A DNA stretch of 64,000 nt. Origin: Triparma columacea. Taxonomy: Eukaryota > Sar > Bolidophyceae > Parmales > Triparmaceae. This document shows, piece after piece, positions 1 through 9,170 of this stretch (position 1 is its first letter; each line of letters starts with the position of its first letter). Made by a program: the position numbers and the translations under genes. The notes beneath the pieces were generated by a model. The model was not told the DNA's origin, ran no database searches, and saw only the letters and a program-made list of their open reading frames with translations. The stretch is from assembly GCA_030267965.1 (NCBI GenBank), contig BRYA01000019.1, forward strand, positions 1-64,000, given 5' to 3'.

Positions 1-1
1 G

Positions 2-2080
2 ACGAAGATCCGCGAGTCCATCCACGCAGTCTTCCTCCACCACGCGATCACGGAGGCGGGTATGGATGTCGGCATCGTGAACGCTAAGGAGATGTACATG
101 CTCAAGGAGGTTGATCCCCCCCTCCTCAAGGCCTGCGAGGACCTCGTCTTCAACAAGAGCCCAGAGGCCACGGACACCATGCTCAGGTTCACGCAGATGG
201 AGAAGGAGGCCATCGAACTACGCAAGAAGGGGGGGGTCGCGACGGTCGTGAAGGAGAAGTCGTGGCGCGACGAGGACGCGATCAAGCGCCTTGAGCATGC
301 CCTCATTAACGGAATCTCTGAGTATGTGGAGAAGGACACCGAGGAAGCCCGAGGGAAAGCTAAGAGGCCCCTGGATGTAATTGAGGGGCCTCTCATGGAC
401 GGTATGAACATCGTTGGGGACCTCTTCGGGTCCGGTAAGATGTTCCTCCCCCAGGTCATCAAGTCAGCCAGGGTAATGAAGAAGGCGGTAGCCTACCTCC
501 TCCCCTTCATGGAGAAGGAGAAGCGCGAGAAGCTAATCTCCGAGGGCAAGGACCCCGACGCCGTCGACCCCAACGACGACAGCCAGTACGCCGGCAAGGT
601 TCTAATGGCGACTGTAAAGGGAGACGTTCATGACATCGGCAAGAACATCGTATCCGTGGTCCTGGGGTGCAACAACTACAAGGTCTACGACATCGGGGTC
701 ATGTGCACCTGCGAGAAGATCCTCGACGCAGCCGCCGAGTACAAAGTCGACGTGATTGGTTTAAGCGGACTCATCACACCCAGCCTTGACGAGATGGTCG
801 ACGTCGCTAAGCAGATGAGCAAGAGGGGATTCAAGCAACCCCTACTCATTGGGGGGGCGACGACGTCGAAGATGCACACTGCGGTTAAGATCTCACCGAA
901 CTTCTTCACCAAGGATCACCCCGTGATCCACGTCCTTGACGCGTCCAGGTCCGTCACTGTTGTCTCGTCACTACTTAACCCAGAGGCGAAGGAAGACTAC
1001 AGTCAGGACATTGAAGAGGAATACGAGGAGATGAGGGAGGACTACTACGCCGGTTTGGAGGACAGGAACTTCCTTACACTTGATGAGGCTAAGGAGAACA
1101 AAAAGAAAATCGATTTTGACGCCGACCCCCCCGTACCGCCACCCAGGAAAATGGGGGTGACTGTTATCGACGATGTATCTATAGCAGAGGTCGCGCCGTA
1201 CTTCGATTGGAACCCATTCTTCCAGACATGGGAACTTAGGGGTCGTTACCCTAACAGGGGTTACCCTAAGATATTCAACGACGAACACGTTGGGGGGGAG
1301 GCTAAGAAACTTTTCGACGATGCACAGGCTATGCTTAAGGAGATTATGGAGGAGGGATCCATGAGGGTCAAGGGCGTGGTTGGTATCTTCCCTGCGAACA
1401 GGACCGAGGAGGGGGAGGACATAAACGTCTACGAAACCGAGTCTGACAGGGAGGACGGGAATGTTTGGATGAAGTACTGCTGCCTTCGTCAGCAGGCCGA
1501 GAAGGAGTCCGAGGACCCTCACCTCTCCCTCGCCGACTTCGTTGCACCTCCAGGATACAAGGACCACGTGGGAGCGTTCGCTGTCAGCACGTTCGGGTGC
1601 GAGGAACTGGTCAAGAAGTACGAAGCCAACAACGACGACTACGGGAAAATAATGGCCCAAGCACTGGCGGATAGGATCGTTGAGGCCTTTGCGGAGTACC
1701 TTCACCATAGGGTTAGGACGGATTTATGGGGGTACGAGGGGTGCGAGAACCTAAGCAAGGAGGACATGCTTAAGATAAAGTACAGGGGAATCAGGCCCGC
1801 CCCGGGGTACCCGTCTCAACCTGACCACACGGAGAAGAGGACAATGTGGGCCATGCTACGTGCTCAGGAGCTCGCAGGCATCGAGCTGTCCTCAAGTCTT
1901 AGCATGATGCCAGCCGCGTCCGTCAGCGCGCTGGTGTTTGCGCATGGGGGAAGCGAGTACTTTGCGGTTGGGCAGATTGGGAAGGACCAGGTGGAGGACT
2001 ATGCGAGAAGGAAGGGGGAGGGGTTGGAGGTTACGGAGAGATGGCTAGGCCCTATACTTAGCTATGATAACGACGCGTAG
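2..2080 (+). CDS. metH: Methionine synthase, cobalamin-dependent (C-terminal part)
   Basis: Catalyses methyl transfer from methyltetrahydrofolate to homocysteine via methylcobalamin. The reading frame is open from base 2 and continues upstream of the window, so the first ATG (62) is internal; what is present matches the B12-binding cap, the B12-binding domain and the reactivation domain. The cobalamin His-ligand motif [11 protein letters not shown] is at about residue 195 counted from base 2. The S-adenosylmethionine-binding motif [15 protein letters not shown] lies near the C-terminus. The homocysteine and folate domains must lie upstream. No intron is needed in the visible 2.1 kb, unlike most other genes here. 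Stop is TAG at 2078-2080, followed directly by a G-rich tract. Domain identity is clear from family motifs; cellular location cannot be judged without the N-terminus. Confidence 0.97.
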   Translation, partial: TKIRESIHAVFLHHAITEAGMDVGIVNAKEMYMLKEVDPPLLKACEDLVFNKSPEATDTMLRFTQMEKEAIELRKKGGVATVVKEKSWRDEDAIKRLEHALINGISEYVEKDTEEARGKAKRPLDVIEGPLMDGMNIVGDLFGSGKMFLPQVIKSARVMKKAVAYLLPFMEKEKREKLISEGKDPDAVDPNDDSQYAGKVLMATVKGDVHDIGKNIVSVVLGCNNYKVYDIGVMCTCEKILDAAAEYKVDVIGLSGLITPSLDEMVDVAKQMSKRGFKQPLLIGGATTSKMHTAVKISPNFFTKDHPVIHVLDASRSVTVVSSLLNPEAKEDYSQDIEEEYEEMREDYYAGLEDRNFLTLDEAKENKKKIDFDADPPVPPPRKMGVTVIDDVSIAEVAPYFDWNPFFQTWELRGRYPNRGYPKIFNDEHVGGEAKKLFDDAQAMLKEIMEEGSMRVKGVVGIFPANRTEEGEDINVYETESDREDGNVWMKYCCLRQQAEKESEDPHLSLADFVAPPGYKDHVGAFAVSTFGCEELVKKYEANNDDYGKIMAQALADRIVEAFAEYLHHRVRTDLWGYEGCENLSKEDMLKIKYRGIRPAPGYPSQPDHTEKRTMWAMLRAQELAGIELSSSLSMMPAASVSALVFAHGGSEYFAVGQIGKDQVEDYARRKGEGLEVTERWLGPILSYDNDA

Positions 2081-2682
2081 GGGGGGGGAGGGGGAGGAGC
2101 TTTTAAATTAAGACGGGTTAGGGGGGAGGAGGGGGGGGGGGATGAGATGAAATAAAAATAAAAAAAGAGAGAGAGAGAGAGAGGTGAAATGAGATGAAAT
2201 GAGAGATGAAATGAATAAAAACAAACGTTCAGTGAGTGAGGTAGTTTTGAGTCGTGGAGTAGAACAGAAAACGAAAGACGACGCAAAAGTGAAGGATCGC
2301 TGCAAACCTATATAAGCCCGTCTTTACAGAAGCTATAGGGGACGAGTCCCTTAAAGGTTTGGATAGTGATTCATCAAGGAATAATACACTGATATGTTTG
2401 CAACAAAAATTGGAAAAAGGATGGGTTTCTGTTTTCCAAGCAAGAAATATATTTGTAACAAAGTTCAAACACTCTACCCTCCCATGGCGCTATATCCCAC
2501 CATCGATCCTTCCACTTCCGCCTGTCCCGCAACAACGACGTTGAACCAACAAGCCGTCCTCCCCCCCTCCCCAGGCCTTCCTCCTTCAGCAGGGTTTTGG
2601 CAGCGCGCGTGGATAGAGACCAAGAAAACCGTCTCCCCCACGAGATTGCTCGTTCGAACCCCAGGGAAGCTAAGGAGATTCA
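2081..2682. other. Intergenic, G-run and purine-rich, with first copy of a repeated flank
   Basis: No gene is supported. The first 120 bases are G homopolymers and a GA-rich microsatellite (2165-2183). From about 2474 onward the sequence is the diverged copy of a flank that recurs at about 4100-4310 and 5400-5612, always just downstream of a zinc-finger gene on the minus strand. Short ORFs here run through low-complexity sequence and have no recognisable features. Confidence 0.6.
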
Positions 2683-3852
2683 TTATAGGAACACGTCGCC
2701 CAGGTCATGTTGTGATGCTCCACCTTCCTGGTGACTATAAACGTGCTTCTTCATGTCGCTTCTTTCCTTCGCCTTAAATCCGCACCCATGTTGTGGGCAT
2801 GTATACCAAGTTACTTTATGTATAGCTGCGCGATGCTGATTGAGATTGCTTTTTAGCTTCGTTTTGAAGTCGCAGTCCTTACAGTAGTGCCAGGTCACGT
2901 TTTCATTGTGGATACTTGCGCGATGCCTCTTGAGACTACTTTTCTGCTTCGCTTTGTAGTCGCAGTCCGAACACTTGTGCCAGGTCACGTTTTTGTTGTG
3001 GATAGCTGCGCGATGCTCCTTGACAGTGCCTTTTTGCTTCGCTTTGTAGTCACAGTCCTTACAGTAGTACCAGGTCACGTTTTTATTGTGGATGTATGCG
3101 CGATGTATCTTGAGAGTGCCTTTTTTCTTCGCTTTGTAGTCGCAGTCCTCACACTTGTGCCAGGTCACGTTTTTGTTGTGTATATCTGCGCGATGCTGCT
3201 TGAGATTGTTTTTTCGCTTCGCTTTGTAGTCGCAGTCCGAACACTTGTGCCAGGTCACGTTTTTATTGTGGATACTTGCGCGATGCTGATTGAGATTGTT
3301 TTTTCGCTTCGTTTTGTAGTCACAGTCCTTACAGTATTGCCAGGTCACACCATTACCATCACCATTCCAAGAGTCATCGTTCTCGTCATTATCGTTGCCG
3401 TCGTCATCGTAGTATTCCATCGTCATTCCTCTCTTTCGCTTCTTGCTCCTGTTGTTGGTCTTCCCTTCAGCTACAACCTCCACATTCTCATCCTCATCAC
3501 ATGGTTGACAAAAGAGCTGATCACTATCCAGTCCTTCGACACCACCTGCTGTTGATGTACTCTCGTTCACTCCTTGAAACTCAGTAAGGATACCAAGGAG
3601 GTCCTCAGAAGAGACAAACTCTTCAGCCCTGTTGGATTCATCTATTGAGGAGGTATTATTCGCATCGCTACCCAATCCTTCGACACCAACCGCTGTCGAT
3701 GTACTCTCGTTCCCCCCTTGAAACTCAGCAAGGATACCAAGGTCCGAAGATGGAAATTCTTCAGCCTTGGATTCATCTATTGAGGAGGTATTAGGCGCAT
3801 TTTTGTCGATATGCGACCTCAACTTCCTAGACGTCACTGGCTTATGCGACAT
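2683..3852 (-). CDS. C2H2-like multi-zinc-finger protein, copy A
   Basis: A 389-residue intronless protein, probably a nucleic-acid-binding regulator; function unknown. The N-terminal third is acidic and Ser/Thr-rich, with a duplicated segment (the GILAEFQGGNESTSTA type sequence occurs twice), then a basic RSKKRKRG patch that could be a nuclear localisation signal. Six fingers follow with a strict 30-residue (90-bp) period and pattern C-x2-C-x12-H-x4-H, linked by N(K/E)NVTW, then one degenerate final finger (CPQHGC, four residues between the cysteines). The Tyr two residues after the second Cys (CDYKAK) resembles REST/Hunchback-type fingers. Helix positions -1, 2, 3 and 6 vary strongly between fingers. 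It is the longest of three tandem copies. Start ATG at 3852 opens the conserved MSHKPVTSRKLRSHIDKNA head also found in copy C. Confidence 0.88.
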   Translation of the reverse strand: MSHKPVTSRKLRSHIDKNAPNTSSIDESKAEEFPSSDLGILAEFQGGNESTSTAVGVEGLGSDANNTSSIDESNRAEEFVSSEDLLGILTEFQGVNESTSTAGGVEGLDSDQLFCQPCDEDENVEVVAEGKTNNRSKKRKRGMTMEYYDDDGNDNDENDDSWNGDGNGVTWQYCKDCDYKTKRKNNLNQHRASIHNKNVTWHKCSDCDYKAKRKNNLKQHRADIHNKNVTWHKCEDCDYKAKKKGTLKIHRAYIHNKNVTWYYCKDCDYKAKQKGTVKEHRAAIHNKNVTWHKCSDCDYKAKQKSSLKRHRASIHNENVTWHYCKDCDFKTKLKSNLNQHRAAIHKVTWYTCPQHGCGFKAKERSDMKKHVYSHQEGGASQHDLGDVFL

Positions 3853-4314
3853 GAACTCTTATATTTATCGTATTTGTCCAGTAAATCTCCAAACTTTTGA
3901 ATCCCCCAAATAAATCAGCTCCATCAATTTCCGCATCACCAACCAAGACCTTCCTTCAAAAATATAAATGAATCAAATATATTCAAGTAACAATGTAACA
4001 AGGTTCAACTCTACTCAAGACGCTTCAACTCTACTCAAGATGGTTCAACTTCTTTGTGATGACGATAAATGTGCTTCTTCATGTAGTTTCTTTCCTTCGC
4101 CTTCTATTCACACCCTTCCAGGGCGTCTGCTATGTCCCACCATCGGTCAACCCACTTCCGCCTGTCCCGCAACAACGACATGAACCACATGCAACCCTCC
4201 CCCCTCCCCAGGCCCTCCTCCTTCAGCAGGTTTTGGCAGCGCGTGGGTTGTAGAGACCAAGGAAACCGTCTCCCCCACGAGATTGCTCGTCGACCCCAGG
4301 AAAGCTAAGGAGAT
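3853..4314. other. Spacer between zinc-finger copies A and B, with relic finger
   Basis: The part next to copy A (3853-3970) is its presumed promoter and matches the corresponding sequence upstream of copies B and C. An 18-bp phrase, CTTCAACTCTACTCAAGA, is repeated around 4000-4045. On the minus strand, about 4054-4100 still encodes a fragment of the terminal finger (KAKERNYMKKHIYRH), detached from any gene. About 4100-4310 is the shared downstream flank. I see no independent gene. Confidence 0.6.
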
Positions 4315-5079
4315 TCATGATAGAGACACGTCGCCCAGGTCATGTTGTGATGCTCCACCTTCCTGATGACTATAAACGTGCTTCTTCATGCTGCTTCTTT
4401 CCTTCGCCTTAAATCCGCACCCATGTTGTGGGCATGTATACCAAGTTACATCGTGGATCCTTGCGCGATGCTTCTTGAGAGTGCCTTTCTCCTTCGCTTT
4501 GTAGTCGCAGTCCTTACAGTAGTGCCAGGTCACGTTTTCATTGTGGATGTATGCGCGATGCTTCTTGAGAGAGCCTTTTTCCTTCGCTTTGTAGTCACAG
4601 TCCTTACAGTAGTGCCAGGTCACGTTTTCATTGTGGATAGCTGCGCGATGCAGCTTGATAGAGCTTTTTAGCTTTGCTTTGTAGTCACAGTCCTTACAGT
4701 AGTGCCAGGTCACGTTTTCGTTGTGGATAGCTGCGCGATGCTGCTTGACAGTGATTTTTCGCTTCGCTTTGTAGTCGCAGTCCTTACAGTAGTGCCAGGT
4801 CACACCATTACCATCACCATTCCAAGAGTCAGCGTTCTCGTCATTATCGTCGACGTTTTCATCGGAGTATCCCATCGTCATTCCTCTCTTTCGCTTCTTG
4901 CTCCTGCTGTTGGTCCTCCCTTCAGCTACAACCTCCACATTCTCATCCTCATCACATGGTTGGCAAAAGAGCTGATCACTATCCAGTCCTTCGACACCAC
5001 CTGCTGTCGATGTACCCTTGTTCCCTCCTGCAAGGATACCAAGGTCCGAAGAAGGAAATTCTTCAGTACTTGGATTCAT
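4315..5079 (-). CDS. C2H2-like multi-zinc-finger protein, copy B (5' frameshifted)
   Basis: This copy encodes four regular 30-residue fingers plus the degenerate final finger. The ancestral start is still visible as ATG at 5155, giving MSDKPVTSRKLRSHIDKN, but near 5073 the minus strand reads CCAAGTACTGAAG where copy A has CCAAGGCTGAAG. This one-base gain puts a TGA in frame after about 30 residues. The rest is open from an internal ATG at 5079 (MNPSTEEFPSSDLG), giving 254 residues that lack the conserved head. The fingers themselves are intact, so it may be a shortened functional gene or an early pseudogene. Part of the EFQGG segment is also missing. Its downstream flank is almost identical to that of copy C, so B and C appear to be the most recent duplicates. 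Confidence 0.75.
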   Translation of the reverse strand: MNPSTEEFPSSDLGILAGGNKGTSTAGGVEGLDSDQLFCQPCDEDENVEVVAEGRTNSRSKKRKRGMTMGYSDENVDDNDENADSWNGDGNGVTWHYCKDCDYKAKRKITVKQHRAAIHNENVTWHYCKDCDYKAKLKSSIKLHRAAIHNENVTWHYCKDCDYKAKEKGSLKKHRAYIHNENVTWHYCKDCDYKAKEKGTLKKHRARIHDVTWYTCPQHGCGFKAKERSSMKKHVYSHQEGGASQHDLGDVSLS

Positions 5080-5155
5080 CTATTGAGGAGGTATTAGACG
5101 CATTTTTGTCGATATGCGACCTCAACTTCCTAGACGTCACCGGCTTATCCGACAT

Positions 5156-5614
5156 GAACTCTTGTATTTATCGTATTTGTCCAGTAAATCTCCAAACTTT
5201 TGAATCCCCCAAATCAGCTCCTTTTCCGCAGCACCAAGACCTAAGACCTTCCTACAAAAATATAAATGAATCAAATATATTCAAGTAACAAATATAACAA
5301 GGTTCAAACTCTATGCAAGACGCTTCAACTCTACTCAAGATGGTTCAACTTATTCGTGATGACGATAAATGTGCTTCTTCATGTCGCCTCTTTCCTTCGC
5401 CTTCTATTCACACCCTTCCAGGGCGTCTGCTATGTCCCACCATCGGTCAACCCACTTCCGCCTGTCCCGCAACAACGACATGAACCACATGCAACCCTCC
5501 CCCCTCCCCAGGCCCTCCTCCTTCAGCAGGTTTTGGCAGCGCGTGGGTTGTAGAGACCAAGGAAACCGTCTCCCCCACGAGATTGCTCGTCGACCCTAGG
5601 AAAGCTAAGGAGAT
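5156..5614. other. Spacer between zinc-finger copies B and C, with relic finger
   Basis: Same organisation as 3853-4314: promoter-side sequence of copy B (5156-5280), the CTCTACTCAAGA phrase, a relic terminal finger on the minus strand at about 5358-5404, and the shared downstream flank at 5400-5612. The flank is nearly base-for-base the same as that at 4100-4310. No gene is supported. Confidence 0.6.
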
Positions 5615-6463
5615 TCATGGCAGGAACACGTCGCCCAGGTCATGTTGTGATGCTCCACCTTCCTGATGACTATAAACGTGCTTCTTCATGATGCTTCTTT
5701 CCTTCGCCTTAAATCCGCACCCATGTTGTGGGCATGTATACCAAGTTACTTTATGTGTAGCTGCGCGATGCCTCTTGAGAGAGCTTATTAGCTTCGCTTT
5801 GTAGTCGCAGTCCTCACACTGGTGCCAGGTCACGTTTTCGTTGTGGATATTTGCGCGATGCTGCTTGACAGAGCTTTTATGCTTCGCTTTGAAGTCGCAG
5901 TCCTTGCAGTAGTGCCAGGTCACGTTTTTATTGTGGATATTTGCGCGATGCTGCTTGAGATGGCTTTTTTTCTTTGCTTTGTAGTCGCAGTCCTTACAGC
6001 GGTGCCAGGTCACGTTTTTGTTGTGGATATTTGCACGATGCTGCTTGAGATTGCCTTTATGCTTCGCTTTGTAGTCGCAGTCATCACATTTGTGCCAGGT
6101 CACACCATTACCATCACCATTCCAAGAGTCAACGTTCTCGTCATTATCGTCAACGTATTCATCGGAGTATTCCATCGTCGTTCCTCTCTTTCGCTTCTTG
6201 CTCCTGCTGTTGGCCTTCTCTTCAGCTACAACCTCCACATCCTCATCCTCATCACATGGTTGGCAAAATAGCAGATTGCTACCCAGTCCTTCGACACCAC
6301 CCGCTGTCGATGTACTCTCGTTCCCTCCTTGAAACTCAGCAAGGATACCAAGGTCCGAAGATGGAAATTCTTCAGCCTTAAAATCATCTTTTGAGGAGGT
6401 ATTAGACGCATTTTTGTCGATATGCGACCTCAACTTCCTAGACGTGACCGGATTATGCGACAT
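5615..6463 (-). CDS. C2H2-like multi-zinc-finger protein, copy C
   Basis: A 282-residue intronless protein with the complete conserved head (MSHNPVTSRKLRSHIDKNA), an acidic linker, the RSKKRKRG basic patch, four C-x2-C-x12-H-x4-H fingers spaced by 30 residues and a final degenerate finger. The acidic linker ends in DSWNGDGNG directly before the first finger, as in copies A and B. Compared with copy A it has two fewer fingers and lacks the duplicated N-terminal segment. Likely a nuclear DNA- or RNA-binding protein; the target cannot be told from sequence. It is the first member of the cluster in transcription direction. Confidence 0.88.
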   Translation of the reverse strand: MSHNPVTSRKLRSHIDKNASNTSSKDDFKAEEFPSSDLGILAEFQGGNESTSTAGGVEGLGSNLLFCQPCDEDEDVEVVAEEKANSRSKKRKRGTTMEYSDEYVDDNDENVDSWNGDGNGVTWHKCDDCDYKAKHKGNLKQHRANIHNKNVTWHRCKDCDYKAKKKSHLKQHRANIHNKNVTWHYCKDCDFKAKHKSSVKQHRANIHNENVTWHQCEDCDYKAKLISSLKRHRAATHKVTWYTCPQHGCGFKAKERSIMKKHVYSHQEGGASQHDLGDVFLP

Positions 6464-6863
6464 GAACTCTTGTGTTTATCGGATTTGTCCAGTAAATCTC
6501 CAAACTTTTGAATCCCCAAAATCTCACCTCTGGCCTCACTCTTTTTGTGCCTTCCTTTCACTTTTGACTCCTTTTGTGCCCCTCCATTTGTAATCTAGGC
6601 AGTATTTAATCCTGTATAATCTCTATCTCGTTGTATCTATCTCTACAGTCTTTAATAGGTGTTTGTGGATTGTAGTAGTTAGTAGTAATTGGCAGTAAAG
6701 GGCAGTAAAGTGCAGTGGTTGACAGTGAAGTGCAATCATCACACGGGGATATCATTTATTGTGCTGTTTTTGAACCATTTTGTGGTATAAATACTATATT
6801 AAAGGCACACACGTACATATATCTACACACATACCTACATACACACACACATACACTCTACAA
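6464..6863. promoter_or_regulatory. Divergent intergenic region with simple repeats
   Basis: Four hundred bases separate the zinc-finger gene C (minus) from the coiled-coil gene (plus), so this should hold both promoters. It contains a short tandem phrase (GGCAGTAAAG twice, with related GTGCAGTGGTTGACAGTGAAGTGCA) at 6690-6733 and a CA-rich run at 6808-6860 just before the start codon. No gene is seen. Confidence 0.4.
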
Positions 6864-9008
6864 ATGAGTCTACATAATATAATGAACGTCTTATGGACAA
6901 CTTGGATAATCCTGTCTGTCAATTTTATTCATTTTGGAGATGCTAATAATTTAGGCGGCAACAACTACAACCACAACAACAATCACAACTACAACAATAA
7001 CTACAACAACAACAACAACAACAATCAAAATGAATTAAAACATTCACCTCATCAAACACAATTCCCTCCAACACAACACCCTCCTCCACCTCCTCAACAA
7101 CAACAACAACACTCCAGACAACGTCACTCCAAACACCCTCCCAAACAAGCCCCCCGTTATCCCCCACCCCCACCAAACTACCCACCTCCCCCTCCACCAC
7201 CTCCACCTCCACCTCCCCCTTTAGTAATCCCTTCCACATCTCCAATCCTAGATCCTTGGAATGGCTCAAATCTCTCCTTCAAAACATTATCTGGTTACGG
7301 TATTCATAAGACTTTAGAATTATCTACATGTACATCATTCGTTTATCCCGCATCTCAAACCATTAGATCCTCAACATTATCGGAACTGGAAAGCTCTGAA
7401 ATCACAAAATCGAAGTTAGAATCATATGAAGAACTTGTAGGTGATGTTAAGAGAGCGGTTGAGGTGCTGGGGAAAATTAGAGAACTCGTTAAGATTGGTG
7501 AGAGGGAGGAGGAGGAGAATATTAGGAACGGAAAGGAGAGAGGGGGGGGGATTTTAGGAAGGATTATCGGATGGTTAGGAGGGGGGAAGGGTGAGGATAA
7601 GGGAGAGGTTAAGAAAGTTTGGGATGACTACTACTCTGAAGGTTCGAGGGATGATGATGAGGAGGGTGGTGAAGGCCAAGAGATGTTAAAGTCATTGAAC
7701 GATATTGCTACGTACCTTATACAACCTGACGGTAACATCGTACCAGGACTATTCAGGAAATCCAACAGACCGTACTTATCAGCGCTGAAAATTATCAAAG
7801 GTTTAAGGATCGGGGAAAGCGTGTTGGAGGCTGAGGTTGGGAGACTCTGTGATGTCGTTGAGAACGTGAGGATTGATAGGGATAGGTTAACTGACGACTG
7901 TAAGAGGTTGGTGGGTATGTATAAGGACGGTGAGAAGAGAGTTGCGGAACTTGAGAAGAGAGTTAAGAGAGGGAATAGGAGGAGAAGGATTGCAGAGAGA
8001 GGTGCTGAGAGACTTGTTGGGGTTGTGGAAGAGGGGAAAATTGTTAAGAGGGAACTGGAGAAAGGGATCGAAGAAGTCAGGGAGGAAATGGAGAGGAGGG
8101 GGGAAGAGTGGGAGTGTCGAAGGAAAGAATGGGAGTCGTCGAAAGTTGAACTCTTGAAAATGGTTAAGACAATGTCAGCGGAAAAACAGAATGACAAGGC
8201 CAACATCGATGAGCTTACCAAGTACGCGGGTACGCTCGAGAAGAGACTAAGCGGAGGATTCGGTAGGGGGTCTGGGGAGGGAGAATTGGAGGGACATCTT
8301 GAAGGGAAGATAAATGGATTGGAAGGTATTGTTAAGGAACTGGAAGAGAGGAAGGAAGGACTGAAGGAAGGGGTTAGGGAACTAGAGAAAAGGAAAGGGG
8401 AACTTGTGGAAGGGGTTGTGGAACTTGAAGGGAAGAAAATTGATATGGGCAGAATTATGGAGGATATGGAGGAAACGATGAAAGGGATAAAGGGAGGAAT
8501 TGAGGAACTTCAGGGGAGGAGGGAAGAACTCGCGAGGGAGATCGAGGGATTGGAGGGGAGGAGGGAGGAACTCATTGAAGCTGTGAGGGAAATGGAAGAG
8601 GGGGGAGGAAGGGGACAGGAGGAAGGGGGAGATGTTGAGGGTGATGACAATATACCACCACCACCACCGCCACCACCGCTTCCACCAACACCAGAACAGA
8701 TAAATGTTGGGAGAGAGGAGGAGGAGGAGGTGGGAAGTTTTCCAACAACGGTAGCAGGAGACGTTGATGAAGACTCTGACTCTGACTTTAATGAAGACTC
8801 AGATATCACACCGGTAGCACCTATCAAGATAATTTCAGAAGATCCTCCCTCGGAAACTACGTCGTGGGAATCTGAGGAAGTAGTAGTACCGGGTGTTGAA
8901 GAAGATGATGGAGGGTGGAGGGGTGATGTCAAAACGTGGGTAAGACAAATTAGGAAAAAGGCAAGTAAGGCAACGGGGAAGAGAGGTTTCTTTAGCAAGA
9001 AAACTTGA
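6864..9008 (+). CDS. Secretory-pathway protein with Asn/Pro-rich head and long coiled coil
   Basis: Not recognised. The frame is open from 6780, but ATG 6864 is preferred because it starts a typical signal peptide (hydrophobic core IMNVLWTTWIILSVNFIHF). After it come an Asn-rich stretch, a Pro-rich stretch with two long proline runs, a charged region, and about 280 residues of Glu/Lys/Arg heptad-rich sequence that should form a long coiled coil. A second proline run, an acidic segment and a strongly basic tail (RKKASKATGKRGFFSKKT) end the protein. About 714 residues in one exon, stop TGA at 9006-9008. It could be a structural secreted or plastid-membrane protein; the Phe-rich cleavage region is not the clear plastid type. 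Codon use follows the purine-rich bias of the coiled coil. Confidence 0.8.
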   Translation: MSLHNIMNVLWTTWIILSVNFIHFGDANNLGGNNYNHNNNHNYNNNYNNNNNNNQNELKHSPHQTQFPPTQHPPPPPQQQQQHSRQRHSKHPPKQAPRYPPPPPNYPPPPPPPPPPPPPLVIPSTSPILDPWNGSNLSFKTLSGYGIHKTLELSTCTSFVYPASQTIRSSTLSELESSEITKSKLESYEELVGDVKRAVEVLGKIRELVKIGEREEEENIRNGKERGGGILGRIIGWLGGGKGEDKGEVKKVWDDYYSEGSRDDDEEGGEGQEMLKSLNDIATYLIQPDGNIVPGLFRKSNRPYLSALKIIKGLRIGESVLEAEVGRLCDVVENVRIDRDRLTDDCKRLVGMYKDGEKRVAELEKRVKRGNRRRRIAERGAERLVGVVEEGKIVKRELEKGIEEVREEMERRGEEWECRRKEWESSKVELLKMVKTMSAEKQNDKANIDELTKYAGTLEKRLSGGFGRGSGEGELEGHLEGKINGLEGIVKELEERKEGLKEGVRELEKRKGELVEGVVELEGKKIDMGRIMEDMEETMKGIKGGIEELQGRREELAREIEGLEGRREELIEAVREMEEGGGRGQEEGGDVEGDDNIPPPPPPPPLPPTPEQINVGREEEEEVGSFPTTVAGDVDEDSDSDFNEDSDITPVAPIKIISEDPPSETTSWESEEVVVPGVEEDDGGWRGDVKTWVRQIRKKASKATGKRGFFSKKT

Positions 9009-9170
9009 GGCGCCGCGGCTGTAGCGGCGAAGAGTTAATGGGAGTAAGAGTTAAGGGGAGGGGGAGGGGAGGGGGGGATTAAAACAATAGGGGATGCTAA
9101 AAGCTAAAAATCCGAATTCTTCATCATTATTTCACATTTCACTTTCTTCCCTCAATTCACACTTCACGAA

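Larger units (their letters stand above)
2474..6510. repeat. Three-unit tandem segmental duplication carrying the zinc-finger genes
   Basis: Three head-to-tail units of roughly 1.1-1.5 kb share promoter side, coding region, downstream flank and (between units) a remnant of the last finger. Inside each coding region the 90-bp finger unit forms a second level of tandem repetition, with 6, 4 and 4 regular copies. This nested structure is what unequal crossing-over would produce. Confidence 0.9.

Noticed and set aside
971..1708. 245-residue ORF antisense to methionine synthase
   Set aside because: It runs opposite strongly conserved metH coding sequence; its openness follows from the C-ending codon bias of the sense strand.
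2887..3555. Plus-strand ORFs with a repeated PGHVF motif in the zinc-finger region
   Set aside because: These are the reverse-strand reading of the 90-bp finger repeats; periodicity is inherited from the real genes.
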